DNA from: Psychrobacillus sp. OK028
Lineage (GTDB): Bacteria > Bacillota > Bacilli > Bacillales_A > Planococcaceae
Length of the DNA stretch: 64,000 nt
NCBI RefSeq assembly: GCF_900103605.1
Contig: NZ_FNHY01000007.1
Coordinates: 62,001-126,000 of the forward strand
Direction of reading: 5' to 3'
Below the pieces are notes generated by a model that was not told where the DNA came from, made no database searches, and saw only the letters and a list, made by a program, of their open reading frames with translations. The stretch's first letter is position 1; each line of letters opens with the position of its first letter. The position numbers and the translations under genes are program-made. Below, one piece after another: positions 1 to 8,884 of this stretch.

Positions 1-390
1 ATAAGCAATCACTTGAATACCTGCGAGATGTGCTTTATGGACAATTGCCGCTGTAGCCGCAGCATTATGCGGGACAATCACTAGTAGATCAATGCCGCTT
101 TGAATCAGTGTCTCAGCTTGTGAAATCTGTAATGCATCATCCCCATTTGCAGCCACAATTTCCACTTCTGCTCCTAGGCCTTCTACAGCTTTTTTAAACA
201 GTTCACGGTCTTTTAACCAACGCTCCTCCTGCAATGTATCCATCGAAAATCCAATCCGTACTGGCTCCTCCTCTTTGACAACAACTGGTTTGTCCTCTGG
301 CTTTAGAGATTCAGGTGTAGATGTATCCGTACAAGCTAAAAGAACAAGGATTACTCCGAGTAGCCAAACGATCATGCGCATACTTTTCAT
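1..390 (-). CDS. Sugar-binding lipoprotein of an ABC importer (3' end cut by the window)
   Basis: The first 130 codons are visible; the gene runs off the window. A short N-terminus with a hydrophobic stretch ends in a lipobox (LVLLAC, Cys20), so the product should be a membrane-anchored extracellular lipoprotein. After a low-complexity linker it reads into a type I periplasmic-binding fold (VRIGFSMDTLQEERW, then GIDLLVIVPHNAAA), which resembles the ChvE/XylF sugar-binding family and the complete binding protein at 7446-8549. The ATG at 390 has the ribosome site GGAGGAG. It is the last gene of an operon with the sensor, kinase and regulator upstream (12 bp after the regulator stop). It may be a second ligand-binding subunit for the same importer; the ligand is not known. 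Confidence 0.8.
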   Translation of the reverse strand, partial: MKSMRMIVWLLGVILVLLACTDTSTPESLKPEDKPVVVKEEEPVRIGFSMDTLQEERWLKDRELFKKAVEGLGAEVEIVAANGDDALQISQAETLIQSGIDLLVIVPHNAAATAAIVHKAHLAGIQVIAY

Positions 391-402
391 CTGACTCCTC
401 CT

Positions 403-1950
403 CTACACTTTTGCCTGTTTACTCCATAATGTCTTTCTATAATCCTTCGGGGACACACCACACATTTTCTTAAATACCTTACTAAAGTAGTTAGGTTCGT
501 GGTAACCAATCTCAAAGGTAATTTCTTTTAAACTTTTCTCTGGGTCATTTAATAGCTTCTTTGCTTTGTCGATGCGACATTCGGTTAAATAATCTATATA
601 GTTTACGCCAAGCTTTTCTTTAAACATTTTACTAATATAAATTGGACTTAAACTCACTCGTTGAGCCAACGTATCCAAAGATATATCTTCATGCGAATGT
701 TCTCGAATATACTGCTGGACTTGGTGTATTTTATCGGCTTCTATTTGATCGTAATGGGCATTATAGACAGAATTCATCTGTTCAAGCAGTAATAATGTTT
801 CTGTTCGTAGCTGTCGATAATCATTTGCTTGGAAGGAGAAAAATAGTGAACCTACTTCCATACCCATTTCGTCCATCACACGGTTTGCTACCCAAAGTAA
901 CTCAAGGATTCGTTGCTGCGTATAGATTAATGAATTTCCAACGTTTTCATACTGCTGAATAATATCCAATAAACGTGTACGAATAGCCACCCATTCTCCA
1001 AGCCGGATATGTTCAAAGAAATCCTTCTGTTGTTGCTTAACAATCAGATTATCCGTTTCTAAAGTAAGCGCCGGAACATCCATATAAAATCGGTATTTAA
1101 CTGCTAAAGATGTATCCATCGTCGCAATAAGTGCCTCCTGATATGACTGGCGTATGTCATCAAGTGTTTGACACACCTGACCGATCCCCACAAACCATTC
1201 AGTTTCCTGCCGCTCCTTATTTAAAGATAAAATGGCTGTAGCTAAAGCTATCGCTTGGGAACGAAAGCTCTTCTTCGAATCTCGAAAAATAATAAGTGGT
1301 AGCTGTCTCCCGTTTAAAGCACCTACCCAAGCGTCTCCAGATGCCCTAACCCTCTCTTTAATAGGCAAATAATAATTTTGTGCTCCTTCTGGCAAAACTA
1401 GTACCATCACAAACTTTTCAAGTGTGGAGCGAATATTTAGCATTTCGACGAGCATATCAATATGAACCTCATGAACATGATCAAATAATAACTGAGTGAC
1501 AATATCCGTTTCTACTAAGGAAAGTGCCTGCTCCAACTTCTCGCTTTGCATTCTGCTAGTGCTTTCTACTTTTTGCTCCTTCTGGCATTCCTCTAGTACT
1601 TTACCAACAGTTAAAGCAATTTCACTTGCTTTACTTGGCTTCAATACATAATCCTTCACGCCAAGCTTGATGGCCTGCCTTGCATAATCGAACATATCAA
1701 AGGCTGTTACCATAACAAATTTGATTTTAGGATGGTTTTCCTGAATTTTTTCAATGGTCTCTAAACCAGTCATACCAGGCATCATGATATCCATTAATAC
1801 TAAATGTGGCTGAAAACTATCAGCTAGGTCGATTGCCATCCGTCCATTCTTTGCTTGAGCAATTAAAACATCAGGAAATGCTTTTTTCAAAATGGCTTCC
1901 ATTCCTTCACGTTCTATTGGTTCATCATCCACGATCAATAGCCTCATCAC
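403..1950 (-). CDS. YesN/AraC-type response regulator
   Basis: A 515-residue two-component regulator. Residues 1-120 form a receiver domain with the acidic pair (IVDDE) and the phospho-acceptor Asp54 in LVLMDIMMPG. A long middle region of about 270 residues shows no recognised motif. The C-terminal 100 residues are a double helix-turn-helix of the AraC family (ISLDTLAQRVSLSPIYISKMF, ending in GYHEPNYFSKVFKK). The start (GTG or the next ATG) follows GGGAGGAG. It overlaps the upstream kinase gene by 26 bp, so the two are translationally coupled. In this family the regulator usually activates a neighbouring sugar-uptake operon, here presumably 4658-8549. That target is inference. Confidence 0.9.
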   Translation of the reverse strand: MMRLLIVDDEPIEREGMEAILKKAFPDVLIAQAKNGRMAIDLADSFQPHLVLMDIMMPGMTGLETIEKIQENHPKIKFVMVTAFDMFDYARQAIKLGVKDYVLKPSKASEIALTVGKVLEECQKEQKVESTSRMQSEKLEQALSLVETDIVTQLLFDHVHEVHIDMLVEMLNIRSTLEKFVMVLVLPEGAQNYYLPIKERVRASGDAWVGALNGRQLPLIIFRDSKKSFRSQAIALATAILSLNKERQETEWFVGIGQVCQTLDDIRQSYQEALIATMDTSLAVKYRFYMDVPALTLETDNLIVKQQQKDFFEHIRLGEWVAIRTRLLDIIQQYENVGNSLIYTQQRILELLWVANRVMDEMGMEVGSLFFSFQANDYRQLRTETLLLLEQMNSVYNAHYDQIEADKIHQVQQYIREHSHEDISLDTLAQRVSLSPIYISKMFKEKLGVNYIDYLTECRIDKAKKLLNDPEKSLKEITFEIGYHEPNYFSKVFKKMCGVSPKDYRKTLWSKQAKV

Positions 1951-3388
1951 TTATCTCCTCCCTAGTTTCTGGGATTTGTATGATTACCTTTGTTCCAGTA
2001 CCTACTTCACTCTTGATGGATACTAAATTATCCATACCGTAAAATAAGTGGAGTCTTTTCACTACATTTTGAAAACCAATGCCAGTGGAGTGCCCTTCAT
2101 TTGAATCAATCTGTCCGTTTAGTAACAGTTCTATTTTTTCCTGTGTTATCCCTTTTCCACTATCCTCAATCTCTACAATAATCCAGCTGCCATCTCTATA
2201 AATTCTAACTGAGATAGTACCTCCATTTTCTTCTGGTTCAATTGCATGAATGACAGCATTTTCGATAATCGGCTGTAGCGTAAGTCCAGGAATATTAACA
2301 TGTAAACAAGTTTCATCTATGTTTGCTTTAAAATGTAATCGATCCGCAAATCGTGCTTTTTGTATTTCCATATATTGATAAAGTACAAGTACTTCCTCAT
2401 ACAAAGTGACGGAACGATCAATTCGTTTTAAGTTATACCTTAGTAAACCAGCTACACTAACTAACAGATCACTTGTCTCCTCTGCTCCATCCAAATAGGC
2501 TTTTTTGGACAAAGTATTCAATGTATTGAATAAAAAATGGGGATTAATCTGACTCTGTAAGCTCTTCAACTGGCTATCCTTCAATAGCAGCTTACTTTGC
2601 TGAAGCTCATGTTCAAGCTGAGCTTTTTGTTGAATCTCCAATATTAAATCATTGATATTGATCCGCATTTCATCAAACGTTTGGGCTAGAAATGCAATCT
2701 CATCGTTTGATTCTACTTTGATTTTTTCATCAAAACGGCCCTTTGCTAATACATTTGCAGCCTTCGTAAGCTGATGAACTGGTCTTGTAATACTAAGTGA
2801 AAACCAATATGTAGCCAACAGCAATATAGCTGTAACTAATAGTAAGATCCAAATACCAAGCTTCTTTAGCTCCTCTGACTGTTGAATGATTTCTCGATAA
2901 AATCGATTATACGTTTTTAATTCTCGCTCTAAAATGGATAATGTCATTTCAGATATGTACATCGATATACGATTCGCTTCGTTGAACTCATTTGTCGAAC
3001 CCTCTAACTCCTGCTCTTCGGAAAATAGTATGGAGCGCTGTGTCGTCTCTACTAAACTATCGATTAAATGTATATAGTTCGTAACAGCAAAAGCATTTTC
3101 TTCATTGCGAAGCTTTGCTACATCCTGTTGAACTTCTTCTATTGTTTGAATACTTTTCTCAATTTGTACTTTATGAAATTCCGTCGGATCTAGCAAAAAA
3201 TTATTTAAATCGGTTATCATTTTCTGACTAGCGATCGTTACTTCATTCATCCGTAAATAGCGCTGTAAAATGGTATTCGTTTGTTCTTGGGTTTGCTGAT
3301 TGTAATAGGTCAGCATCATCCAAATAATTCCCATGATGAGTAGCATTACAGAAACGAGCAGCCAAATCTTTCGTTGAATGGTCGTCAT
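1925..3388 (-). CDS. YesM/LytS-type sensor histidine kinase
   Basis: A 487-residue membrane kinase. One TM helix lies at about residues 8-28, then an extracytoplasmic helical region rich in coiled-coil-like sequence (about 30-175), a second TM helix at about 178-200, and a HAMP segment (about 200-250). The phospho-acceptor region has the family motif QSQINPHFLFNTLN near residue 285, followed by an HATPase domain with the N box (LQPIIENAVIHAIEP) and a glycine-rich ATP lid (DSGKGI, GIGFQN). Its start overlaps the stop of the upstream sensor protein by 4 bp (ATGA). The extracellular part shows no obvious sugar-binding fold. The adjacent anchored sugar-binding protein therefore probably detects the ligand, as in XylFII-LytS-type three-component systems. 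Confidence 0.9.
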   Translation of the reverse strand: MTTIQRKIWLLVSVMLLIMGIIWMMLTYYNQQTQEQTNTILQRYLRMNEVTIASQKMITDLNNFLLDPTEFHKVQIEKSIQTIEEVQQDVAKLRNEENAFAVTNYIHLIDSLVETTQRSILFSEEQELEGSTNEFNEANRISMYISEMTLSILERELKTYNRFYREIIQQSEELKKLGIWILLLVTAILLLATYWFSLSITRPVHQLTKAANVLAKGRFDEKIKVESNDEIAFLAQTFDEMRININDLILEIQQKAQLEHELQQSKLLLKDSQLKSLQSQINPHFLFNTLNTLSKKAYLDGAEETSDLLVSVAGLLRYNLKRIDRSVTLYEEVLVLYQYMEIQKARFADRLHFKANIDETCLHVNIPGLTLQPIIENAVIHAIEPEENGGTISVRIYRDGSWIIVEIEDSGKGITQEKIELLLNGQIDSNEGHSTGIGFQNVVKRLHLFYGMDNLVSIKSEVGTGTKVIIQIPETREEISDEAIDRG

Positions 3389-4365
3389 TGTGTTTCACCA
3401 TCCGATGTAAGCATATTCGTTTCGGTTAAATACCCATCCGAATTAAGTGGAACCGTCTTTCCAGAAATCCATTCCACGAGCCACTTCACACTTCCCCGCC
3501 CCATCTCTTCGGGTTTCTGCTCTAATATACCATCCAGCTTTCCTTGTTCTAAGAGGACAGTCGATTCGACTCCATCATCAAACGTATAAATATGATAGGG
3601 CTCTACCTGTGTTCGTCTGCCTATCTCCTGAATCATAGGTCCAGCATAATTTGCATTGACCGCGATAAACGCAGTGGCTCTTGGAGCTTCGTTCATAAGC
3701 TGTTGCGTAGTCGAAATTACCTGCTCATTTGTCCCCTCTGTTCCTCTAATAATTATGTTAACCTCGGGATAATTATCGAGCACATTTTGTATTCCTGCTA
3801 TACGCTCTTTTTGATAATATGCCTGCACTTCATCCCTCAAAATGATTACTTCCCCCGCCGCACCCATTTCTTTTATGAGTTGATCGGCGACCATTTGTCC
3901 AGCAAAGAACTGATCGGAGCCGACATATGTTTTACGCAGGCTTTCTTCCACTGGAACATCGTTAGCGACTGTAATGACTGGTATTCCATAAAAAGCTGCT
4001 TTAATTTTTGTCAGTTCTTTAAATTCATCGGTATCTAGGCCTTGAACAATAATTCCATTCACTTTTGAATGAATCGCAATTTCCATCTTCTTTAGAAAAT
4101 CATCCTCGTTATTCCCATAGCTTCCCCACACTTCGAGTTCTACATTTTCTTTCTTAGCCTGCTGAATGGCACCTTTTCCGACTTTATTCCAAAAAGGAGT
4201 GTCCAACTCTTGGGTGATTAGTACGATTCGAACAGAATCCTCCATCTCGGAAAGGGAAGCAGGTAATTCACTTGCAAACCGAAATGCCTTTGTTGCAGAA
4301 ACAATCGTAAAATAACTAAGAACAATGATTAACGCAGCTAGTAGTACTACAATTTTTTTCCGCAT
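3385..4365 (-). CDS. Membrane-anchored sugar-binding sensor protein
   Basis: A 326-residue protein with one N-terminal hydrophobic helix (about residues 5-24) and no lipobox cysteine, so it is likely to remain as an anchored extracytoplasmic domain. The rest is a Peripla_BP_4/RbsB-like fold: VRIVLITQELDTPFWN at about 45, VNGIIVQGLDTDEF, GIPVITVAND, and DGVESTVLLEQGKLDGILEQ near the C-terminus. It heads an operon with the kinase and response regulator, and the kinase start overlaps its stop by 4 bp. That arrangement matches ligand-sensing partners of YesM/LytS kinases rather than a transport subunit. The alternative is an ordinary binding protein for an importer. Ligand unknown, probably a monosaccharide. 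Confidence 0.8.
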   Translation of the reverse strand: MRKKIVVLLAALIIVLSYFTIVSATKAFRFASELPASLSEMEDSVRIVLITQELDTPFWNKVGKGAIQQAKKENVELEVWGSYGNNEDDFLKKMEIAIHSKVNGIIVQGLDTDEFKELTKIKAAFYGIPVITVANDVPVEESLRKTYVGSDQFFAGQMVADQLIKEMGAAGEVIILRDEVQAYYQKERIAGIQNVLDNYPEVNIIIRGTEGTNEQVISTTQQLMNEAPRATAFIAVNANYAGPMIQEIGRRTQVEPYHIYTFDDGVESTVLLEQGKLDGILEQKPEEMGRGSVKWLVEWISGKTVPLNSDGYLTETNMLTSDGETQ

Positions 4366-4479
4366 TTACCTTCCCCTTTCCATAGCTCATTTCTTCCATA
4401 TTAACACCCGTATCAAAATTGACAATGCTATCTTTCGGTGATTTCTATCGGTTAAATGACTGTTAAAATTGTCCGTTTA

Positions 4480-4610
4480 GTATTTCATTTACAAGAACGA
4501 GTAATAATAGATTGCAAGCGAGTATTGTTAACTAGTTTGCGAGTTAGTAGACGGCAAGTGAGAGTAAACGACAGGCTTCCGAGTGTAAACCAAATAATCT
4601 CCATATATAA
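4480..4610. repeat. Degenerate ~22-bp direct repeats
   Basis: Non-coding stretch between the mmsB-type gene and the sensor operon. It holds several imperfect copies of a motif like GCAAGNGAGTA (CAAGAACGAGTA, GCAAGCGAGTA, TGCGAGTTAGTA, GCAAGTGAGAGTA, TTCCGAGTGTA) about 17-25 bp apart. The function is unknown; it could be a decayed repeat or a protein-binding array in front of the sensor operon promoter. Confidence 0.35.
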
Positions 4611-4614
4611 TACA

Positions 4615-4639
4615 TGGCACCCCTATAAACAGGGTGCCA
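4615..4639 (-). terminator. Hairpin terminator after the sugar permease gene
   Basis: A perfect 8-bp stem TGGCACCC/GGGTGCCA with a 9-nt loop lies 19 bp past the permease stop codon. The sequence that follows on the minus strand is AT-rich but lacks a clean U-run, so termination may be partial and may allow some read-through into the sensor operon. Confidence 0.55.
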
Positions 4640-4657
4640 CATATCAAAGCTATAAGA

Positions 4658-5836
4658 TTAAGCGCGTTGCTTACGTGTCATTACATCGAAAATTACTGCT
4701 CCAGCCAAAACGCCTCCACGAATCATATATTGGTAGGAAATACCAACCCCGAGCAGATTCATCCCACTCGATAAGGATGCCATAACAATTGCACCAATAA
4801 TTGCACCTGTTACTTTACCAACACCACCAGCAGAGGATACCCCTCCCACATAGGCAGCAGCAATTGCGTCAAGCTCAAATAGTGTACCTGCTGTAGTCGT
4901 TGCGGATTGGAGCCTAGAAGTAAATAGAATCCCAGATAATGCAGCGAGCATTCCCATCGATCCAAATACGATATATGTAATCTTTTGTACGTTGATCCCA
5001 CTTAAATGAGCAGCTTCTGGATTACTGCCGACTGCATAAATGTGGCGACCAAGCACCGTTTTGGTCGATAGGAAATGATAGATAACTACTACTATAATCA
5101 TAATAATTACTGTCCAAGATAACCCGTTATAGCCTGCTAAAATCCATGTGATATATCCAATAATTGCGGAGATTAATACTAGCTTCGCTGTGAATAACCC
5201 ATTAGACATAACCTCGAACCCGTAAGTCATTTTGTTGCGCCGAGTAGATATTTCATTGTATATAAATAAAAGAATACCTATTAAACCTACTAATAATGTT
5301 AATAGATGCAAGCCATTTATTTGCATAATAGATGGGATAAATCCATTCCCAATCGCATTGAATTGGTCATCCTTAATAATAATTGTTCCTGTCTTCTCTG
5401 TAACCTGAAGTAATGCACCACGGAAAATGAGCATTCCTGCAAGAGTTGCTACAAAGGCTGGTATCCCAATTTTAGCAATTAATACACCATTGACTAACCC
5501 TATTAAGGCTCCAAAAATTAAAATGACTGGAACAGTAATCCATACAGATATGCCCATTTGTGTTAAGAATATCGCGGCAATGGCACCAAGAAATCCTGCT
5601 AAAAACCCAACAGATAAATCTATATGACGAATGACAATTACAAGCGTCATCCCTACTGCCAAGACAGCGATATAACCTGCAGAATCCAATAAATTACTAA
5701 TGTTTCGTGAAGACATAAATAGACCGTTCGTCATAATCGTAAACGTTAACATAATCACTATTAGCGCAATATACATTCCATAGTCTCGAATGTTGGCTTT
5801 GACGAGTGCTTTTGCTTCTCCAAAAAAGTTCATCAT
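4658..5836 (-). CDS. Monosaccharide ABC importer permease (MmsB/GguB/XylH type)
   Basis: Membrane subunit of a carbohydrate uptake ABC transporter (CUT2 class), 392 residues with 9-10 hydrophobic helices. The family signature is clear in GYIAVLAVGMTLVIVIRHIDLSVGF and, near the C-terminus, AIAAAYVGGVSSAGGVGKV. I place the start at 5836, where ATGATG is preceded by GGGGGA; a longer frame to 5860 would overlap the ATPase gene. It lies 10 bp after the ATPase stop and is the last gene of a binding protein-ATPase-permease operon. Strong similarity to MmsB-type multiple-monosaccharide transporters is inferred from sequence feel; the substrate is not proven. Confidence 0.9.
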   Translation of the reverse strand: MMNFFGEAKALVKANIRDYGMYIALIVIMLTFTIMTNGLFMSSRNISNLLDSAGYIAVLAVGMTLVIVIRHIDLSVGFLAGFLGAIAAIFLTQMGISVWITVPVILIFGALIGLVNGVLIAKIGIPAFVATLAGMLIFRGALLQVTEKTGTIIIKDDQFNAIGNGFIPSIMQINGLHLLTLLVGLIGILLFIYNEISTRRNKMTYGFEVMSNGLFTAKLVLISAIIGYITWILAGYNGLSWTVIIMIIVVVIYHFLSTKTVLGRHIYAVGSNPEAAHLSGINVQKITYIVFGSMGMLAALSGILFTSRLQSATTTAGTLFELDAIAAAYVGGVSSAGGVGKVTGAIIGAIVMASLSSGMNLLGVGISYQYMIRGGVLAGAVIFDVMTRKQRA

Positions 5837-5846
5837 TATCCCCCTT

Positions 5847-7361
5847 TTATTGCGTCGCAAGCTCCATTATCGTTTCTTGTGTCGCTTCCTCCATGGTTAG
5901 CTCTCCTTTAACCGAGCCCTCTGCCATGACATAAACTCGATCGCTCATTCCTAGCACTTCGCCTAGTTCAGAGGAAATCATAATAATACTCATTCCTTCA
6001 TTGATTAGTTCATTCATAATAGAATAAATCTCAAACTTCGCTCCAACGTCAATTCCTCTTGTTGGTTCATCCAATATCAAAATCTTAGGTCCAGTAAACA
6101 ACCATTTGCCAAGTGATACTTTTTGCTGGTTTCCACCGCTGAGTTTGCCAACTATTTGTTCAAGTGAGCTTGCTTTTATATAGAGTGATTCTTTATATTC
6201 AGTTCCTATTTTCACTTCTTCGTTTAAATTTAGAATTCCATTTGTGGATATTCCTTTGAGATGAGCTGCTGATACATTGCTCTTAATATCCTGTAATAAG
6301 AATAAGCCATCTCCTTTCCGATCCTCCGTCACATAAGCAATACCTGCTTTAATGGCTTCACCTGTATGCTTTAATACCTTTTTTTCTCCAAACATCTTCA
6401 TGCTGCCCTGAAGCTTATAGTTTTTAGGATTTCCAAATATACTAAGTGCAAGCTCCGTACGACCCGATCCCATAAGTCCTGCAATCCCAATAATCTCGCC
6501 TTTTTTCACCTCAAGCTGAACGTTTTTCACAACGTTTCGACCAAGCTGTGGATCATAAGCCGTCCAATCAGATAATGCAAGAATTGTTTCACCAATTTTC
6601 TTATTGGGGCGTTTTGGATAAATATCTTCAATGTCACGACCTACCATATTTTTAATAATGACGTTTTCGGTTACTTCACTCGCATCTAACGTACAAATTG
6701 TCTGACCATCTCGCAAGACGGTTACTTTATCTGCAATTGAAATAACCTCCTTCAGCTTATGCGAAATCATAATGCAGCTAATACCTTGGTTTTTCAACTC
6801 TTTTAGAAGTACCAATAAATTCTCACTATCATCTTCATTGAGTGCTGCTGTAGGTTCGTCTAATATAAGCAAATTTACATCCTTACTTAAAGCTTTGGCA
6901 ATTTCGACTAGCTGTTGTTTCCCTACACCTAATTCCTTGATTAATGTTTCTGGAGTCACTTTTAAGTTCACTTTTTTCAATAATTCCGTTGCTTGAACAA
7001 TCGTATTATTCCAATCGACGAAAGGACCTTTTTTCAGTTCGTTTCCTGCAAATATATTTTCATACACCGTCAAATCTGGAAAAAGAGCTAGTTCTTGATA
7101 AATAATACCGATGCCCACTTTAACACTTTCCGTAATTTCGTTGAACTGCTGAACCTTCCCTTCAAATACGATATCACCATCGTATGTGCCAAATGGATAA
7201 ACCCCACTTAACACTTTCATCAGAGTCGATTTGCCCGCACCATTTTCACCAACTAAACAATGAATCTCTCCTTTTTTCACTTTGAAATTCACATTTGAAA
7301 GGGCCTTGACTCCTGGGAATTCTTTAGAAATATTATTCATTTCTAAAATATACTCACTCAT
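5847..7361 (-). CDS. Monosaccharide ABC importer ATPase (MmsA/GguA/XylG type)
   Basis: A 504-residue protein with two fused nucleotide-binding domains, typical of CUT2 sugar importers. Domain 1 has Walker A (GENGAGKST, about residue 39), a signature-like LGVGKQQLVEIAKAL and Walker B (LLILDEPTAAL). Domain 2 has a degenerate P-loop (GLMGSGRTEL), the signature LSGGNQQKVSLGKW and Walker B ILILDEPTRGID. Degeneracy of the second P-loop is normal in this class. The start ATG at 7361 has the ribosome site GGGGGGAGG. It lies 84 bp after the binding-protein gene, across an attenuating hairpin, and 10 bp before the permease gene. Confidence 0.93.
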   Translation of the reverse strand: MSEYILEMNNISKEFPGVKALSNVNFKVKKGEIHCLVGENGAGKSTLMKVLSGVYPFGTYDGDIVFEGKVQQFNEITESVKVGIGIIYQELALFPDLTVYENIFAGNELKKGPFVDWNNTIVQATELLKKVNLKVTPETLIKELGVGKQQLVEIAKALSKDVNLLILDEPTAALNEDDSENLLVLLKELKNQGISCIMISHKLKEVISIADKVTVLRDGQTICTLDASEVTENVIIKNMVGRDIEDIYPKRPNKKIGETILALSDWTAYDPQLGRNVVKNVQLEVKKGEIIGIAGLMGSGRTELALSIFGNPKNYKLQGSMKMFGEKKVLKHTGEAIKAGIAYVTEDRKGDGLFLLQDIKSNVSAAHLKGISTNGILNLNEEVKIGTEYKESLYIKASSLEQIVGKLSGGNQQKVSLGKWLFTGPKILILDEPTRGIDVGAKFEIYSIMNELINEGMSIIMISSELGEVLGMSDRVYVMAEGSVKGELTMEEATQETIMELATQ

Positions 7362-7401
7362 ATGATTGCCTCCCCCCTACTTTAAAAAATAAAATGGAGA
7401 A

Positions 7402-7427
7402 ATAGTGATAGATGACTCTATCACTAT
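7402..7427 (-). terminator. Intercistronic attenuator hairpin
   Basis: A perfect 11-bp stem (ATAGTGATAGA/TCTATCACTAT) with a 4-nt loop lies between the binding-protein and ATPase genes, followed on the minus strand by a T-rich run (TTTTATTTTTTAAA). It should stop most transcripts after the binding-protein gene or protect its mRNA 3' end, giving the usual excess of binding protein over membrane subunits. Confidence 0.75.
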
Positions 7428-7445
7428 CTTCCTTTTTAAATAACC

Positions 7446-8549
7446 TTACTCTAAACCTGTGAACTCGCTTGCTTCGTAATACTTAGAATCAATAAGCTCT
7501 GCTTTTACATTCTCTTTGTCTACTACGATAACATCTGTTTGTTTCGCTTTTACTTCAACTGCTCCATTATCATAAGACCCAGTTGTTTCTGGTGTTTTGC
7601 CATCTAACACTTCTACTGCCATACCCATAGCATCTTTGACTAATGTACGAACATCTTTGAAAACAGTCATCGATTGTTGTTCATCAATAATGTATTGAAT
7701 CGAAGCTTTTTCTGCATCCTGACCAGTTACGTAGTAGTTCGTAATTGCGCTATCCGATGCAAATACATCCGCGATTGAACGAGCAGTTCCATCATTTGGA
7801 GCTAGAATCGAAACATCTCCTTTAAGGTCGTCACTAGCAGCAGTTAGATGAGTTTGAGCTTTGTTTTTTGCATCATTTGCATCCCAGTTTGTTGTGATCT
7901 GACCAATAATTTTGCCAAGTTGATCACGTGAAAGATCCGCAGAATCCTTTAACGCTTCTGCTTCACTAGAGTTAGCAATTTTAAATGTTCCATCTGCTAT
8001 TTTCGGTTGAAGGACTTGCCATGCACCCTCAAAGAAAAGGAATGCATTGTTATCAGACGCTGCTCCTGCATACAAGTAAAGTGGAACATCCGAGCCAGTA
8101 GCATTGTCTACTAAATACTGTGCTTGTGCAGCACCAACTGCTAAGCTATCAAAAGTTACATAGTAATCTACTGCATCCGTATCCGTGATTAAGCGGTCAT
8201 ATGCGATAACAGTTACTCCTTCTTTTTTCGCTGCTTCCACCGCTGAGGCAGCAGCCGCTCCATCATGAGGAGTGATGATTAAAACTTTTATGCCTTTATT
8301 TAATAATGCTTCTACATTTTCTTTTTCCTTCGCTGAAGATCCTTGGCTGAACAGAATTTCCGTAGAATAATCCGAATCGGCTAAAGCATCTTTAAAACGT
8401 TGTTCATCCTGAACCCAACGTGGCTCATCCTTTGTCGGTAATACGATACCTACATCTACCGAACTGTCACCGCTATTGTTACATCCGGCGGCAACCAATG
8501 TGAAAACCATCAAAATAACTAAAAAAGTTAACCCCTTGAACTTCTTCAT
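7446..8549 (-). CDS. ChvE-like monosaccharide-binding lipoprotein
   Basis: Extracellular ligand-binding lipoprotein of the importer, 367 residues. The signal peptide ends in a lipobox (LVAAGC, Cys at about residue 22). The mature part is a ChvE/XylF-type sugar-binding protein: VGIVLPTKDEPRWVQDEQRF, LLNKGIKVLIITPHDGAA, VIAYDRLI, YYVTGQDAE, and SMTVFKDVRTL. The ATG at 8549 sits behind GGGAGAGGG, which favours it over an upstream in-frame ATG at 8582. First gene of the importer operon, with a CcpA-type cre site 65 bp upstream. Xylose, arabinose, glucose or galactose are all possible ligands. Confidence 0.92.
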   Translation of the reverse strand: MKKFKGLTFLVILMVFTLVAAGCNNSGDSSVDVGIVLPTKDEPRWVQDEQRFKDALADSDYSTEILFSQGSSAKEKENVEALLNKGIKVLIITPHDGAAAASAVEAAKKEGVTVIAYDRLITDTDAVDYYVTFDSLAVGAAQAQYLVDNATGSDVPLYLYAGAASDNNAFLFFEGAWQVLQPKIADGTFKIANSSEAEALKDSADLSRDQLGKIIGQITTNWDANDAKNKAQTHLTAASDDLKGDVSILAPNDGTARSIADVFASDSAITNYYVTGQDAEKASIQYIIDEQQSMTVFKDVRTLVKDAMGMAVEVLDGKTPETTGSYDNGAVEVKAKQTDVIVVDKENVKAELIDSKYYEASEFTGLE

Positions 8550-8613
8550 TCTGCTATCCCTCTCCCTTTTTAGAAAATTCATTACTCCTTAATTATAAAT
8601 TTAGAATACATTC

Positions 8614-8628
8614 TTGGAAGCGCTATCA
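8614..8628 (-). promoter_or_regulatory. CcpA-type cre site
   Basis: TTGGAAGCGCTATCA matches the Bacillus consensus WTGNAANCGNWNNCW at every position. It lies 65 bp upstream of the binding-protein start codon, so the importer is probably subject to carbon catabolite control. No binding data. Confidence 0.7.
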
Positions 8629-8800
8629 TCTGTACTCTTTTATCATTACCTATACTTTTTTAACTTTTGGATTTGGTTTCAATAAAGCTTCTGATAAAAG
8701 AGAGGGTTAATTTATCAATAATGAATGTGGAGAGTAGATTCCCTCAATTAAATTAATGTGGCGTGAAAGTACAATAAGGCAAAAAAAGTTGAAAACAGCA

Positions 8801-8862
8801 ATGTAAAGATATCTTTACATCGTTGTTTATTTATTTTATACTAAATGTAAAGATATCTTTAC
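8801..8862 (+). promoter_or_regulatory. Promoter bracketed by two identical palindromic operators
   Basis: The palindrome GTAAAGATATCTTTAC occurs twice: within 8801-8820 (extended to a perfect 20-bp palindrome by AT at each end) and at 8847-8862. Between and within them lies a good sigma-A promoter: -35 TTTACA at 8814-8819, a 17-bp spacer and -10 TATACT at 8837-8842. The upstream operator overlaps the -35 and the downstream one covers the expected transcription start. This is the layout of an autorepressed HTH gene; the protein at 8885-9094 is the natural candidate. Confidence 0.75.
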
Positions 8863-8884
8863 GTTGTTCGAGAGAGGAAGTTAG

